Numbered from the stretch's first letter, positions 9,932 through 24,126 are shown. The stretch is DNA of 64,000 bases from Rhabdornis inornatus (GCA_013397075.1 VWZS01003373.1:1992471-2056470); one strand, 5' to 3'. The notes: generated from the sequence alone by a model not told the origin. Program-made: numbers and translations.

Positions 9932-12900
9932 AAAAATCTCTTTACTAAACAATATAAAGAGATTCTTGTTATTTAAGTGGTCCTGTAGAAAAGAGGCATA
10001 TACAAGATAACCTGCCTGAGCAGATCGATCTGAAAAATATATGCATGCAGAGTGCCATAGAATAGAAGTTTAGAGATGGAAATCCTGGAGACTGCTACTT
10101 CTTATACACAGCTTTCTAATTTGGAGGGAACCTGTGCCCGACATACTTACAGCTTCATTTCCCTCTGTGTTCAAGGGGTGATCATTTTGAATAACTATTT
10201 AAGCTAATATTATATTAATTTAGGGGAAAAAAAGAAGAAACCAAAGGCTGACCTATTTGCCTTGGACAGAAGCAAAGATAATTTGACTTAGTCTTCAGTG
10301 TTTGATTATTTCGCTGCTTGTGGAATGGGGCACAGTGGCATTTCACTTCACATCACGGTGCTGGTGTACTTGTTTTCAGCTTCCCTTGAGTCAGTTTCAT
10401 TGCTCTATTTTAGAACTTTTGCTCGAATGAGGCTTGGCACTCTGGGAAGCCGTTTGTCTGGAGTAACTCTGTAGTATCTGTATTCTTAACCCAGAGAACT
10501 GAATGCTGTAGTTACCTTTGAGGATATTTTGGTAAAATATTTTGTGTGCATGTATTCAAATGGAATAGATTTTGATGCTTCAAGTCAGTTGCAGTTTGTG
10601 TGGGGAAATTTAACCCAAGTAAAAAGGGTGGGGTGGGATGTACCAAAATATCTTCAGGTTTGTAAACTTCACTGTCTTGGCCGTGTGATTCCAGCTTCGT
10701 TTTTACTTTAAGAGTAAAGAGAAATGCAACTGTCCTTGATAAACAACTAAAAAGTTTTAAACTCAGTGAAAAATGAATGTGTCTTAACTTTTTCTATATT
10801 TGGCTCCAAGACAGGAATTCTGAAACAGTAAGCCCTTTGAAGGATATTTAAGAAACATCACAAGAGGACAATGGTCCTCATTTAAAAAAAACCAAACAAT
10901 ATTTTTCTTATGAAAATCATCTGAGAGATTGGAAACCTATCTGCATGTTAGTGTCAGAGTTGAGTATAGATTTGAGGTAGTTAAGGTCTGTAAATTTTAT
11001 GGCAGAAAACTTCTAAAACTCTTGATTTTTTCAGTTTTGTGCTTCATTCCAAAGTGCCGTGTTTTATTTTTTGTTTGACTTTTGTCCTTAAATAGCTTTT
11101 CTGGATAGTTGAATTAGCTGTAGCATTGCCTTTTTTGTGAGAATAATTTATACGTTTTTCACTAGAAAATAACCTGTATTCATTGTAGATTAGTTTTTTT
11201 TTTTTCAATTAGTCTGGCATTTATCCACTGTGGTATCTTAACATAGATACCACTTTCTAAAAATAACTCATGGCAAATTTGAATTGAGCATTTTCCCACT
11301 GATTGCTGCTACATACTGAAGTCACTTAGGTATCTGAGAATTTTAAACCTTAAGTATTGTTATTTATGATATATTTTATTTAACTCTTAGTTTGCTTTTT
11401 ATCATAGGTGTTCTATATGATAAACTGTTAAAGTTAAGAAAAAACATAACTTGCTGTTTGGTAAGCAGCAGCTGTTATACCATCATGGAGGGATGTATGT
11501 GCGTTTTAAGTGGATAACAATACTGTGTTTTGCTGAAGTTCCGTTCAGGATTTCATGTTGGCGAAATGAATGGTAGAACTGGTTTTCTGTCGTCTCTGTG
11601 CTGGCACAGGCACTGTGGTGTTTGTTTTTTTTTTTAATGAAGGCACTGTCAGTAATTGCCCTTTGGGGTCTTGTCTGTTACTCGCCATGGATGTGGTCAC
11701 CAGGGCCCTCTGTACTCCCTGCCACTGTCACATAAAATCATTTAGCTATGTAAGCAGATAGTCCAAGTTCTTTATGCCAGTTGCCCTAACCAGGATTCCT
11801 TTTGCTTCTCTGGTTAGCTAGCTGGCTAGCCCTGACCTTGGGGTCTGATAGTGGAGACTTTCTGCTCCCATGGATGTGGTTAAATATGTCAAAGAATGGG
11901 AATGGTACATAATCTCTTGGGAGTTTTGTACCCCCCTTCCTGCTCCCTCCCCCCATTACTTAGGGGGCAAAAATTGTTATTTGGAAGACATTGTATTGAA
12001 AAATGACAACTATAGAATCAGGGAGAAAGACCTCCTGGAGTGAAGTCATTTAATTTCACAACGTAGCATACTCTTCTTTGAAGCTTTTTCTGTTGATAGG
12101 GAAGTAAAATTTCTTCCAGCTGGCTTTGACTTATTTGGAGGGATGCTGAAAATACTCATTGCTCAACTAACTGTGTGTTCCTCGATTTGACAGCTAAGAA
12201 TAACTATTTACATATTGATGCAAAATACTGAGTTTCAGGGAATTTTTCTCTCCAGTTTTATCTAGTTTAGTTTTTGGTAGAAGGAAAATGAAAATTGTGT
12301 AAGTGGGCAAGATTTTTAGAGTTTAACTCAACGTGTTTTTGTGGGCCAGAGGTAAAGTTGTTCCTCCGCAGGGTATTGTTCTTGGTCTTGTGCAGTGTCA
12401 ACGGGAATCTTCAACTTTACTAGGCTCTGGATTGTAGTCATAATTGTCAAAACCCCATAATAGCCACTTGAACTAGTTCTTCTCATCTTCGAGCACTCCT
12501 AATGTCATGCCAGCTTTTTTAAATAAAGACAAAACAATGGGCCTTGGTCCAGGGGGTAATGAGGAGCTGGAATGTCTTTGAAGTTCAGGACCCTGGGCTG
12601 TAGGTGCAATTTACATAAACCTCATTATGTAATCTGAATGCAGTTTCTCTTCCTGTTTGTTTGATTTATGAAGCTTTGTGTCCAAAGAGAAAGAGATAGT
12701 AGGACCTGTAATTAAGATAAGTAGCAGGCTACTCCTTTTCTGAATGTGTGCTCTGGGGGGGAGAGAATGTAGATGCAGCATTAGGGGTAGAACAAAACCT
12801 GTGATTCAGGCACCTTCAGTTGATGTGAATAATTCTGACTCTTTTCCTTTGAAAAAGCTGCATGCTTCTTTAAACAATAACTATGCCTACTTCAAACTAT

Positions 12901-13278
12901 TATTGGCACTAATATAAATGGTACAGAAGAGCTTACCAGCAACAATTTTGCTTTTGTATTCGCCATGGAAGATCTCTCATCAAGGCAGTTTGAAAGCTGC
13001 CTTGAAAGTTGTTAAGTGTCTAAGTGGACAGTGAGTTTTCTGATCATACTGGTGTACAGTGATGTTTTGTTGTTCTCATTCAAGCACTTGCTTTGTCTTA
13101 CTGCCAGATCCTCTCTAAACTTTTTCTTACAGCAGATTGTAAGTAGAAGCACTGCGTTTGTGCTTAGAGCCCTACAAGCACCAAAGCTAACTGTGTGTGT
13201 AATCTGCTTGCTTATTAGATGATTGGTCAGCTGAACCAGTGACTCCTTATGATATTATGAGTTCTTTTATGGTTATTG

Positions 13279-14020
13279 ACTCAAATTCGTAGAATTGTTG
13301 AGGTTGTAAAAGACCTCCAAGGTAATTGAATCCAACCTTTGATTAAACACCTCTGTGCCAACTAAACACTAAGTGCCATGTCCTGTTGTTTCTTGAACAG
13401 TTCCAGGGATGGTGACTTCACCACCTTCCTGGGCAGGCTATTCCAATGCCTGGATACCCTTTCAGTGAAGAAATTTTTCCTGATGTCCAACTTGAATCTC
13501 ACCTGGTGCAGCTTGAGGCCGTTTCCTCTTGTCTTGTCACTTGTTGCCTGGAAAAAGAGACCACCTGCCACCTGGCTACATTCTCTTTTCAGGCAGTTGT
13601 AGAGAGTGATAAGGTCCCCCCTGGAACCTTCTTTTCTTCCAGCCTAAACAACCTGAGCTCTCTCAGCTGCTCCTCATCAGGCTTGTGCTCCAGACCCTTC
13701 ACCAGCTCTGTTGCCCTTCTCTGGACACACTTCAGCCCCTCCATGTCCTTGTAGTGAGGGGCCCAGAACTGAACACAGGATTCGAGGTGCAACCTTAGCA
13801 GTGCTGAGTACAGGGGACAATCAGTGCCCTGCTCCTGCTGGCCACACTGTTGCTGATACAGGCCAGAATGCCATTGGCCTTTCTGACCACTTGGGCACAC
13901 ACTGGCTCATGTTCAGCTGCTGTCAACCAGCACCCATAGGTCCTTTTCCATCTAGCAGCTTTTCAGCCTGTGCTCACAGCCTGTAGCTCCACATGGGATT
14001 TTTGTGACTGAAGTGCAGGA
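13279..14020 (-). mobile_element. CR1 LINE, 5'-truncated, antisense
   Basis: Read on the minus strand this is the 3' part of a CR1 non-LTR retrotransposon, about 740 bp. The plus-strand start, GAATTGTTGAGGTTGTAAAA, is the complement of a typical CR1 tail. Minus-strand frames over 13900-13589 and 13571-13362 encode the conserved CR1 ORF2 C-terminus, including FWAPHYKDMEGLKCVQRRAT, NFFTERVSRHWNSLPRKVV and SPSLELFK. The two parts lie in separate frames with stops, so the copy is dead. The 5' end near 14020 is approximate, and 5' truncation is usual for LINEs. Confidence 0.95.
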
Positions 14021-14583
14021 CTATTAAGTGATGGAGGAAGGTATTTTTCCTTGTTCTGTGTGTTCCTTAGTGGGACAGACAGACCTCTAGGGGACATCAG
14101 TGAGCAATTATTTTATTTATTAAACTTATTAGATTGTCTCAGGCATAATTGCAGTGTGTCACTGTTCACTTTCTGCATCTACATCTGTTTGTTTTCATGC
14201 TATGAAGCTTGTCTGTTGAAATAAAGTAGTAAATGACAGAGTGTTAAGAATGGAGCAGTGAAACATCTGGAAGATGGCTAGCATGTCTAATGAACTGAAG
14301 TTAACAGTCTAGGAGCTCTTGGTTTCTTCTGGTACCAGTATTTTCTGGCCACAAACACTAAAGCATGATAGTTTGCAGGTTGCAAACAGGATGCATCTCA
14401 AAGAGAAGTTAATCATATATGTGTGGGAGATGCAATTTAACTTTTCAGTAATACCGACGGGAGTTTGTTGAAAGCTGTGCAGTATGTAGTTATGCAAAAT
14501 TATTCCCGAGTTGAGGACTTCTAATGTACTGTCTTGGTAGAAGCATGGTTGTGTTGTCCCTTTCTCTCGCTCTCTTTTTTCTC

Positions 14584-14619
14584 TTTTTTTTTTTTTTGGG
14601 CGGGGTGGGGGGTGTTGGG
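14584..14619 (+). repeat. T-tract plus G-quadruplex motif
   Basis: A T14 run (14584-14597) is followed directly by four G-runs (GGG, GGGG, GGGGGG, GGG at 14598-14619) with loops of 1, 1 and 4 nt. This satisfies the canonical G3+N1-7 G4 rule on the plus strand, the inferred sense strand of the gene. Confidence 0.7.
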
Positions 14620-15494
14620 TGTGTTTGTCTGATGGTGTGAAAAACATGTCCCTTCTCTGTATCAATTAAATTAGATCCTATAGTCTGTATATTCCCTGTG
14701 AATAAACAGAAGATTAATGTGATACATTTCAAACTATCAAATACAGAAAGTGTTTCCATTTAATGACTTCCAGAACAATGGTATCTGTATAAGCATATTC
14801 ATCCCTGCTAAGATTAGACTGTAGCACTGACAACTGCTTAGTGTGTGTCTCTTTAATCTCCTTAATCAAATGACAACTTTGATTTCTGCTAATATGAGAA
14901 GAGTACATTAAATTATTTTACTTATTTTGCTTTACGGGTTACATATTGAATGTGTCTCCTGTAAGAAAAATGCTTCAGAATGCTTCTTTTCTTTTATCTT
15001 GGTGATAAAAGATCCTAGTTTATTTTGCAACTTGCAGCTTCTTGTAATTGAAACCTAGAATGAAAGTATATTGATCAGTATCACTAGATACTGTAGTACA
15101 GCAATTAAGACAGCTTGTAGCCTGCAGTGGACTAGGCCATGTTAATCTGTGAGTTTCTGAGTAAATGTTTCTCTGGATAAAACAGTCTGCCAGAGCCTGA
15201 GGTACATTTGATGTTTAATTTGCAACATGGGGTGGGATGTGATCCTTTATACAGTGCTCCACTGGAGTGTGAGCAGTTTCAGCACCTCTTGCTGCTTCAG
15301 TTCTGTGTTAATAGAAGATGTATTTTGAGTTCCTGGCAAATAACTGATACTACTTACTTGCACTGTGGAAATGGGGAATGCAGATTTGTCACCTTAGTTG
15401 TGAACAGCATTGTCTTGAGAATGTCAGCAGATTGCAAAGCAGAGACCAACTGTAGATCTTTTCAGCCCAGAACAGGCAGATGGATACTTCTCAC

Positions 15495-15669
15495 CCCTTT
15501 TGCCTTATTTTTTTTTCTTCTTTTTTCCTATTTGTCTTTTTTTGTAGTGCTTTTATTTTTCTTCTTTTTCTGTTTCTCCTTTTAGTCTTTTTTTTTTATC
15601 CCCTCCTTTTTTTTTCCTTTTTTTCTTTTTTTTCCCTTTTTTTCCCACCCTTTCCTCTTCCTTTTTCTA
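15495..15669 (+). repeat. T-rich polypyrimidine tract
   Basis: About 175 bp of T with scattered C and very few purines, broken mainly near 15543-15550. It is low complexity. The Phe/Leu/Ser-rich frames across it (15208-15585 and 15480-15731) come from composition and are not genes. Confidence 0.9.
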
Positions 15670-16639
15670 CTGGAAGTCTTGGCTGCATTTATCAGCTCAG
15701 CCATTTTATACATTTTGAGTCTTCTTATTGAAGATTTTGAATGGTTTCTTTTCAATATGCATGTATCAGCAGGCCTCTTTGTGTGTTCCTCATTCTTCTG
15801 TGCCTCTGTCTGTAAAGCTGTGTATCAAACAGTACCACTGCATTACTTGTGGAAAAGAACATTTGTTCTAGCATGGCTAACACAGGGCTGCAAAAATAAA
15901 TAAGTGAAATTCTCTCTAGAGAGTCACAGCACATGGCTGTAACAAATTCAGCAAATTGCTGTCCGTGTATGTCAACAATGTAGGATCAGGCAACAGTGTA
16001 GTTGAGATAAAAAGAACAGAGCCTTAAAGCAGTTTAAGATGTACTGTACCTTTATATTACAGGAAAAAGCATTTGAAAAGTTTTTAAGAGCTTTTTTGTT
16101 AAGTAAAAAATCCTGTGTTACATGTATGTTCTTCATCCAGCAGAGCATCTCTAGCAAATGTAGGGTTTTAATAGGCAAGGGTTGTGGCTTGGGTTGTCTG
16201 TTAGAAGAATTTGTAAACTGATTATGAAATAAGGGAGAAAAAGGCTGATTTTGCATAATAAGAATTATGGCTGATGGTAGAAGAGTGCATGCTGTTATAG
16301 CCTTTGAAACTAGAATTGGATGCACTGATTCTTTAGTATTAGACTGACTTGTAAACAGTGGTATTACATGCACATCCTTAAAGCTTCTGCTTTTTAGGAA
16401 TGTGTACAGCAGACGTGGAGGAGATTCAGCATTTGGCACTGCTCTCATGTTTGCTGTCACCAGCTAAGCTAGGCATGATCGACTAGACAAGTTAAATAAA
16501 ACATGCAGTTAACAATCATTGTCCTTTCTGAATTGTGAAGGAAAGTGCTGCCAGGGAGTATTGTACAGGGAAAGTCTAGTCTCCTCTTGTAGCCCCAAAA
16601 AAGTTAGAATTCCTGGTAGGCAGGTCTCAGGAGCTTAGT

Positions 16640-17431
16640 GTTCAGACTTCTGTCCAGAAGAGGATTGCATACCAACCATATGAAGTTCAGTGGGGCAAAT
16701 GCCAGATTCTGCACCTGGAAGGTAGGAACCCTGGATGCACACACAACCTGGGGAACGAGAGGTTGGAGAGAAGCCTCACAGAAAGAGATCTGGGGATCCT
16801 GGTCGATGGCAAGTAGAATATGAGTCAGCAGTGTGCCTTTGCAGCCAAAAGGGCTTAACAACATCCTGAGGTGCATCAGGCACAGCACCACCAGCCAGCT
16901 GAGTGAGGGGATTGTCCTGCTCTGCTCTGCGCTGGTGCAGCCTCACCGTGAATACTGTCTGCAGTCTTGGGCACCACAGTATAAGAAAGATTGGGAAGAG
17001 TCCAAAGGAGGGCTACAAAAATGGTGAAGGATCTAGAGGGGATACCTTATGAGAAGCAGCTGAGGTCAACTTGGTTTGTTCAGTCTGGAGAAGAGGAGAC
17101 TGAGGGGGAGAGCTCAATGCAGCCTACAGCCTCTTCCCAAGGAGAAGTTGAGGGGCAGGCACTGATTTCTCTTGGTGACCAGTGACAGGCAGGGTGGGGG
17201 AATGACATAAAGCTGTGTCAGGGGAAGTTTAGGCTGGATGTTAGAAAACTACCAGAACAGGCTTCCCAGGGAAGTGGTCATGGCACCAGGCCTACTAGAG
17301 TTCAGGAAGTGTTTGGACAACATTTTCAGACACATGGTGTGATTCTTGGGCCTGTTGTATGCCGGGTCAGGAGTTGGACTTCAGTGATTTTTGTGGGTCC
17401 CTTCCAACTCAGAATGTTTTATGATTCTGTG
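16640..17431 (+). mobile_element. CR1 LINE, 5'-truncated, sense
   Basis: Plus-strand CR1 of about 790 bp. It runs from ORF2 sequence equivalent to the usual bird CR1 stretch ACCATATGAAGTTCA (16675 onward) through LVQPHREYCLQSWAPQYKKD-like coding to the CR1 3' end (GTGGGTCCCTTCCAACTCAGAATG ... ATGATTCTGTG). The coding remnant moves between frames (16833-17027, then 16991-17185), so the copy is inactive. It lies in the same orientation as the host gene. The start is approximate. Confidence 0.95.
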
Positions 17432-19321
17432 TCCTTGTCACTGGTGAACACAAAAACTGTAATTTTTGTAGAGGTGAACTGTTCCTGCATCTGTGTGTTC
17501 TTTATTCTGTGAGATTCTTAACCATGTTGCACTTGGAGTTGGGGAAGTGCCTTTCCACATGTGTTATTGTTAGTTCAAGTTTGTTCTGTTGCTGTGTGCA
17601 TTGGCAATCCTTAATTAGAGATGGTATTTAACATGATCTTCAGTAGGTTCTTTGGCCATTGTGCCTTGGCACTATGGATTTCTGATTGCACTGGCATTTT
17701 CTTCACATTTTCTTTGCAGTTTTCACATTCGGATTTTACTTTAGCTCATCCACTAGTTTTCATGTACAGCATGTTCTCAGTTTAAAATCCTTTGGACTGT
17801 TCTCTGTAGACATGACTGTAGTGCTTTGCAGCAAAATACATAGTTGTCCAAAGGTGGTTGGAGACTAATGTCTAACTTTCATACCTAATGCTGTCCATAC
17901 CAAAATGAATGCTGTGGCCTAAAGTCTTTTATGCCCACTTCTTATTTTTGTAAACCCACCAACCTTTTTGTAGCAGAAATGTCTGAATAAAATGACGTCT
18001 TCATCCGTAGCAGGGAAATAGTGCAATACCCTTATTTTCCTGCTTCAGTGTTAGACAAACCTTGTGTTATCATTCATGCATAAACCTGTTCTGTCTGTTT
18101 GGATTCTCTTGTGTATTTGCTTCTCCACACTGGAGTTACAGTTGTCCTTCCAGCAGCTGATGCTGAGGAGAATACACCCATGTGGGACCTTCTGCAGACA
18201 GGCACACCCCGTGGTTTTGCTCTGGATGGGAATACTTGCTTCCCTTCTTGGTAGTGAAAAGCGTGGTGGTAACTGGTTGCAGGTCTCATTAGGCCATGCC
18301 AGCATGGCCACTACCATGAGCATTTCGCTGTGATTTGAGGAGATGTAGGGCTGTCACCTTTCTGGCAAGGCACAAGGGTGAGGTGCTGCTGTATCACGTG
18401 TACCTGCCTGGGTTCCCAAATCGCAGGCGCGGCCAGCTGAACTGTAAAAATCAGTGCATGGGTCATTTTGCTCTTTGCCTCTGTGTGCTGTTCTTGCCCT
18501 TTACATTTTCTCGTGTATATGTGAGGCCGTTGAGAGCTTTGATGAGCAACAGAGTCCTCAGTTGGAGGGAGCTGCTCTGACTTCGTTTCCTAACCTGTAA
18601 GGCAAATTGCTGAGTGCATTTGTTCCTTGGTACTTTTAAAGGGGAGGAAGGTAGCACATGATTGGGGAAAAAAGGAGTTTTTGCTGGTTACTGGTAGTTG
18701 TTACTCTTACTAATGTGTATGCTTTGGTTTTTACTGAAGGCACTTGAAGTGAAAAGAGCATTTGAATGCTGACATATGAGTTCATCCAGTTAACAGTTTA
18801 AGGTACAGAGATAAATACAGTTGTAGCTAGCTTGCAAGTGTCACGAGTCTCGTGGTGAGTGAAGAGCAAAGGTAAAAACCCCATGTGGTAGAGAAGCACG
18901 GCTTGGCTCAGATTAGCTGGTGAGGACTTGCCTGCAGGTAGAGCCGTGCTCTGCCACCATCGGCAGCTCTGCTGGATCTGGCAGCAGTGTGGTGGTGACA
19001 TCACCCTGAGGAGAGGGAGAAGGTTAGGCAGAGTCACTGGGGCTGCTTGTTCTGCGCAGGCACTAGGGAAAGGGTTTCTTTCGTATGCTGTCTAATAGAT
19101 TCAGCCTTTTATTTTATAATATAATTAAATAACCAAGCCTTTGTGAGGCTCCTGAATTCCTTTAATTTAGCGGCAGCACAGAAGCTGAATTCAGAGTATT
19201 CATGGGCCTGTACTATCTCCCTGACTACTTGCCAGGTCTATTCATGCTGTTCTGAGTGCAGGAAGTTCTCACATTCATTCAGGGTTGGGGGGTTGGGGGT
19301 GGAAGGCGTTGTGTGGTTGGC

Positions 19322-19340
19322 TTTTTTTTTTTTTTTTTTT
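19322..19340. repeat. T19 homopolymer tract
   Basis: Nineteen consecutive T, just after a G-rich stretch (19282-19302). Simple repeat. Confidence 0.9.
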
Positions 19341-22300
19341 GGTAAGCAAGGGAAATGGTTATAAGGAAAATTCTTCAGCAATTCCCTGGGACCAATTTAC
19401 CAACTGTTAATCTGTGAGTAAATAATGGGAACAGTTTATACACTTGGCAGCTCTTGAGAAAGAGCAAAGAATCATGAGAAGTTCACAGTCGACAGCCCCG
19501 AGATAGCTGAATCCTTTGGTATGTTCGGATTTGTCTGAACAGGGACAGATTAGTACTTTTTTGCTAGCACATGTAGTCTTAAATATTTTGAAGTGCAGAG
19601 TTTGATGAGGAGAACTTCATGCTGGCATGTGGTAGCTGGCTGCTTACATTTAACTAGCTCAAATTGAATAATTATTTTTCTATTTGAGTTTTAATGCTCT
19701 AGCCAATATGTTCGTCGTCCATAGACTGTTACTAATGCTCTCTCAAGGAGAGGATGGGAAAGTGTATTTTCTGCTTGGTGAGAAAGCTGGTAACAGTGGC
19801 TTTCCTTTGGTTTGGGGAAGGGGAGAGAGAGGGGACAAGAAGGTGAAAGGAAACTGAGGAAACAATGACTAAATCAAAGCTAGTAGTCAAAACTACAAAA
19901 TGCTCTGCAAACTTAAGCATTCATTTCACTCCTTAGGAACTGTCTCACATCTCTGGTCTGTGGTCTCTAATCTTTATTGCTAGATACCACAGAGATAGAC
20001 ATTACTGACATGTGTTAAGGGCATTGGAAAAGGGAAAGTGACATATTGGTGTGGATTTTCTGCTGCTACAGCTGAGGCATTGAGGAAAGCACACAGCTAT
20101 CTGGGATGAGTATAGCAGGATTTGGGCAAGTTGCCATTTTCACCAAAACAAACAGAACTGGGGTGGTACAGACTCCCCTGGTATTTGCTTTTTATAATTT
20201 CTCTGGATTGTCTGTTACAAAATGGAGAGAGAAGTGCTTAATGGAAGAATGGATATACACGATTTGGTACCTAAATAGCAAGAAGGTCCACAGATGAAAG
20301 GCTTTTTATGTCGGCAGGGTGGGTTACGTCTCACGTGTTTCATCTGGAAACTGAATTGGAGGTGGGGAACCCAAAGTTTCTGTGTCTGTCTCATAGCATG
20401 TGGTGAAGTATGCGTTTTTATGCTGGGGTATAAAACCTGCAAGTCAATGTACCCTTAAAAATAACGTTTAAACTTGACTTACCTTAAAGCCAAGTAATCA
20501 CCTTCATACGGTTTCACCTTTATTGGGATCCTGGCATGTACAGGACTTAAGCATTGCCCTGCTGTGAGACTTAATTTGAAACTCTGATGTCTTTGTAGGA
20601 CAGCTTCATGTTCTCCTGAAAACTGTATGTGTTTTTGAGTTTCATTCTGTTACTTTGTAGTTTCTGTAAGGAAAAGCATTGTGCTTATGCTCTCTCAGTA
20701 TTTTGGCTGGTTTTGTCCTTTTTTCTTTCCATGCTCCAGCTTGCAAGTTTTAGAGATCAGTCTGAATTACTTTTCATGAGATTAAGTCTTGTGAATGAAG
20801 TAGTTTTCCCAAGGTGTCATTGGTTCTGGATTGTGGTCTGTTAAGAACATTTACATACGGATTATGGCACCTGTTAGCACGTGTGCAACTGAGAAAGTAA
20901 TGCCAGGTGTCTGGATTGTTCTAGGAAAAACAAGGAAGCAAGTGCTGTTAGATAGCCTCTTCATATTGCTTCCCCCCCCCCGACTTTTGAACTATGAGTT
21001 TTGAATTCTGTTTTCTATTATAAATATTGGTGCTGAATATCCATGGCAGCTTTCCTTTTAGAAAAGCTTACCATTTTAAGCTCTAAAAGTACTGTGGCAG
21101 CTTTACTTTTTACAGTTTTGTATTAAAAACTTTTTGCTTGCCTGTATGTATAAAATTACACATTATGTATAAGGTTTTAATCTCTTCAAGGTTAAAGGTT
21201 ACTACTTAAACTTACTTTGTGAACCCAAGTTCATAACAAGACTAAAAAATGCATGCAAGCACAGATTTGCTTCAGGGTTGGTTTTCTGGTATTTTTTCAA
21301 CACCTTGTGAAAATCTTCAGCAAGATGAAGATAAATAGCTTCAGCTATTCCACACATTCTTGAGTACTGGAGGAGGGGGAGTGTGTCAGCTGGGGGGAGG
21401 TTTACAAGTAAAACTCCTGTTGCCAGGCAGCCCAAGAAGTGCGTTGGCATCACTTGGAAATGAGTGCAAATTATGGGTTGCTGTTGGAGCAGAGTGGACA
21501 ATGGAGGTAAAAAGAATGTGAAGAGAAACTTGACTGTTTTGAAATTAGCTTGTTTCACCTTCCAGAATACAGGATATTAAAGTTAACTGTCTTTGGAAGT
21601 CTGACAGTACTGTAAGAGGAGAGCTGGGCTGCACAGAAAGTATGATTCCTATCCTTTTAAAATTATTATAGCGTGTTCTGGTAAGTTAACCATTGCTATT
21701 ACAAAATGGAGTGTTGGAACATGTAGTTCTGCTATTGCTCCTCCTAGCTGTTAGTGTTGTGAGTAGATGAATGCTCAAGAGCTGCCTGTTCTGTTTAATG
21801 CCAAGACTTTTTGTTTAGCTTCTGACTTATATAAGCAAATCGAGCACTTGCCACAAGATTCTTTGTGCAAGGTACTATCAACTGAAAGTACCAGTCTCCA
21901 TAGGGTTGTGTTATTCCTTCTGCCTTTATAATCTAGTATTGGGGACCTGTCACACAGGTAAACTAGGAGTCAAAGGCTTATTACTGTGTGGATGAGCTTT
22001 ACATATGAAAACCATCTTGGTTTACATTGAAAGCCACTTCTTGTGTGTCTCCTTTCCCCACCGTTAGTGATGTAGGATTTACTCTGTTGAAACATATGCC
22101 TTTGTAAGATTAAATTTGTCAGTGTTTGTGTGTGTTTAGCAGAATGTTCTAAGGTAGTAATTAATGCTGTAGCCATCATGTGAATGGAAAATATTTCTGC
22201 AAACGTGTCTATATATCTGGATACTTAAGAGGATAAAATTAGACTTTGGAATTTCCCTCTGGTCCTGTTTAACTTAGCCAGCTCTTAGACATTTTATTAT

Positions 22301-24109
22301 GGTGATACTAGTTATCTGTCATTGTTTCACTTTTAATGTCAACATTGCACTGTCTTTTGCAAGAGCATAACATGCAAACTAGTAGCAAACCTGGGGCAAA
22401 TCAGGACAGTCCGATGGAGGCCAAGTTATGTTCTGTCACCTGGCAAGCTTCTGCCCTTTTTTTCAGTTTCCTTGTTAGTTTAAAAACTGTTGTAGTCACT
22501 GTGTAGCACCTTCCTTGAAAATATTTTAATATTTCTGCTTTAAACCCTAGAAGTTGGAAAGTACAGGCATATATTCATTCACAGGTCTTCAGTGTTTGCA
22601 TTTTATGATGACTGTAAAAGACACTGATTTAGCTGAGACTCATAATTCCTCTAGGATTATGTCCATACAAGATAAAACTATACAGTACCATGTTCTTCTT
22701 TTGGCTCACATATTTTTGTGAGGAAAAAAAACTGTGAAGGTAACTCTAGTGGATACACCATATTGTCTGCTTTTATTTTTTTGAAATTATATTTAACTTT
22801 TCCTTAAGTATTTTGAAATGAAAAAATGTTTAGGAGGGCTTTGGGCAAGATGGCAGACTTTGTGGCACCTGGTCCTTTCCCCTCCATATTCCTGATAATG
22901 GTGAGAAACGTTTTAGCATACACATTTCTTCCGTAGTTGTGATCTTAAAACTATGGGGGAAATGGTGAATTACTTTTTTTCCTCTTCCTTTTCATTTTTT
23001 AGCACACCCAGAAACCCCTGGATTTTTGTCCTTGTATTGGGAGTTCTCTCTTGGAAGCTGGATGCTTGCAAGGTGGAGATCTTTCTTCTGTGGTGTGGCT
23101 CTAACATTATGGGAGGTCACAAGAGCAGCGGCCTTTTGATTTCCGTGGTGTGCGGGTAGGCACTTTCTACCGAGGAAGCCTTCCAACAAACTGGCTGGGT
23201 ATAATGCTGTGCTGTCATACCATTATCTGAAGTAGTCAAGCGCTCTTCCATTTTAAGTGACTGGACAGTCCTGGAGCTGCATTTGGGTTGTGAGTACCAA
23301 AACAGATGTTTCATGTGGCCCTAATATTGGAACATATAATAGCTTGCATTAGCATATTGCTGGGCTAAATAATCCAAAAGTTCAGTAGCCACAAATCCCT
23401 TGTTTTTCTGTTAACTTGTAATCTAGTTGCAAGGAATCATTGGAGCGCTTTTTCGGAAACCTGATTTTTTTGAGGAATCAAGTTGTTGCTTGAAGGACTC
23501 AGCTCTTCCTTTTTTTCACTTCTCCATGAAGAAGAAAAAAAAAAGCAGAATTTGAGGATTCTAAATGTAAATTCTAGAAGAAAAAATGGAGGGGCTTGGA
23601 GGGGTTTGAAAGGCAAGAATTATTTTTGGTCTTTAATACAATGTAAAGAAAACAAGTTGTATTTTAACATCTTTAGCTTTTAAACTTTATTTCTGCCTGA
23701 CTTCATAATGGAGGTAGGTAAACACTACCAATCAAGTGCATTGCTCTAATTTTTGTACACTTTAAACCTTAATCAGACTATATAGTGTGGCTTTCAAGCT
23801 CAGATGCAGTTATCTAGATGACTGAGCTTAAATATTTGTGATTTTTGGAGTTTTACCTCAGCTTTTTTTTGGTTTTGTATACTTTCTACTGCAGAAAAAA
23901 AAAATGTGGTCATAGGCAAGGGCGTTGTTGTCGTGGTTTGAGGGGCAGGCAGTGGGGCATGCAGAGAGCAAATACAGAATTTCCCGGGGGGGGCGGCAGT
24001 ACAGAGTGCTCTGCCAACTCCATTGCCCTATTGCCTGTTAAAAATGGCAAGCATTTGTGGAATTAAAAATTCCACGTAATTATTAATTAGTGTGGAATTA
24101 CAGATAATA

Positions 24110-24126
24110 TTTTTTTTTTTTTTTTT
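24110..24126. repeat. T17 homopolymer tract
   Basis: Seventeen consecutive T in intron 1. No gene-derived sequence is evident next to it, so it is not taken as the tail of a retrocopy. Confidence 0.9.

Noticed and set aside
15208..15731. Phe/Leu-rich frames resembling membrane segments
   Set aside because: Produced by the T-rich tract, not by a hydrophobic protein.
19282..19302. G-rich stretch before T19 as a G-quadruplex
   Set aside because: Only three separated runs of three or more G are present, so it does not meet the four-run rule.
23929..24060. TGTCGTGGTTTGAGGGGC, slightly like the start of some passerine ERV LTRs
   Set aside because: No matching 3' LTR end, target-site duplication, primer-binding site or polyadenylation signal was found nearby.
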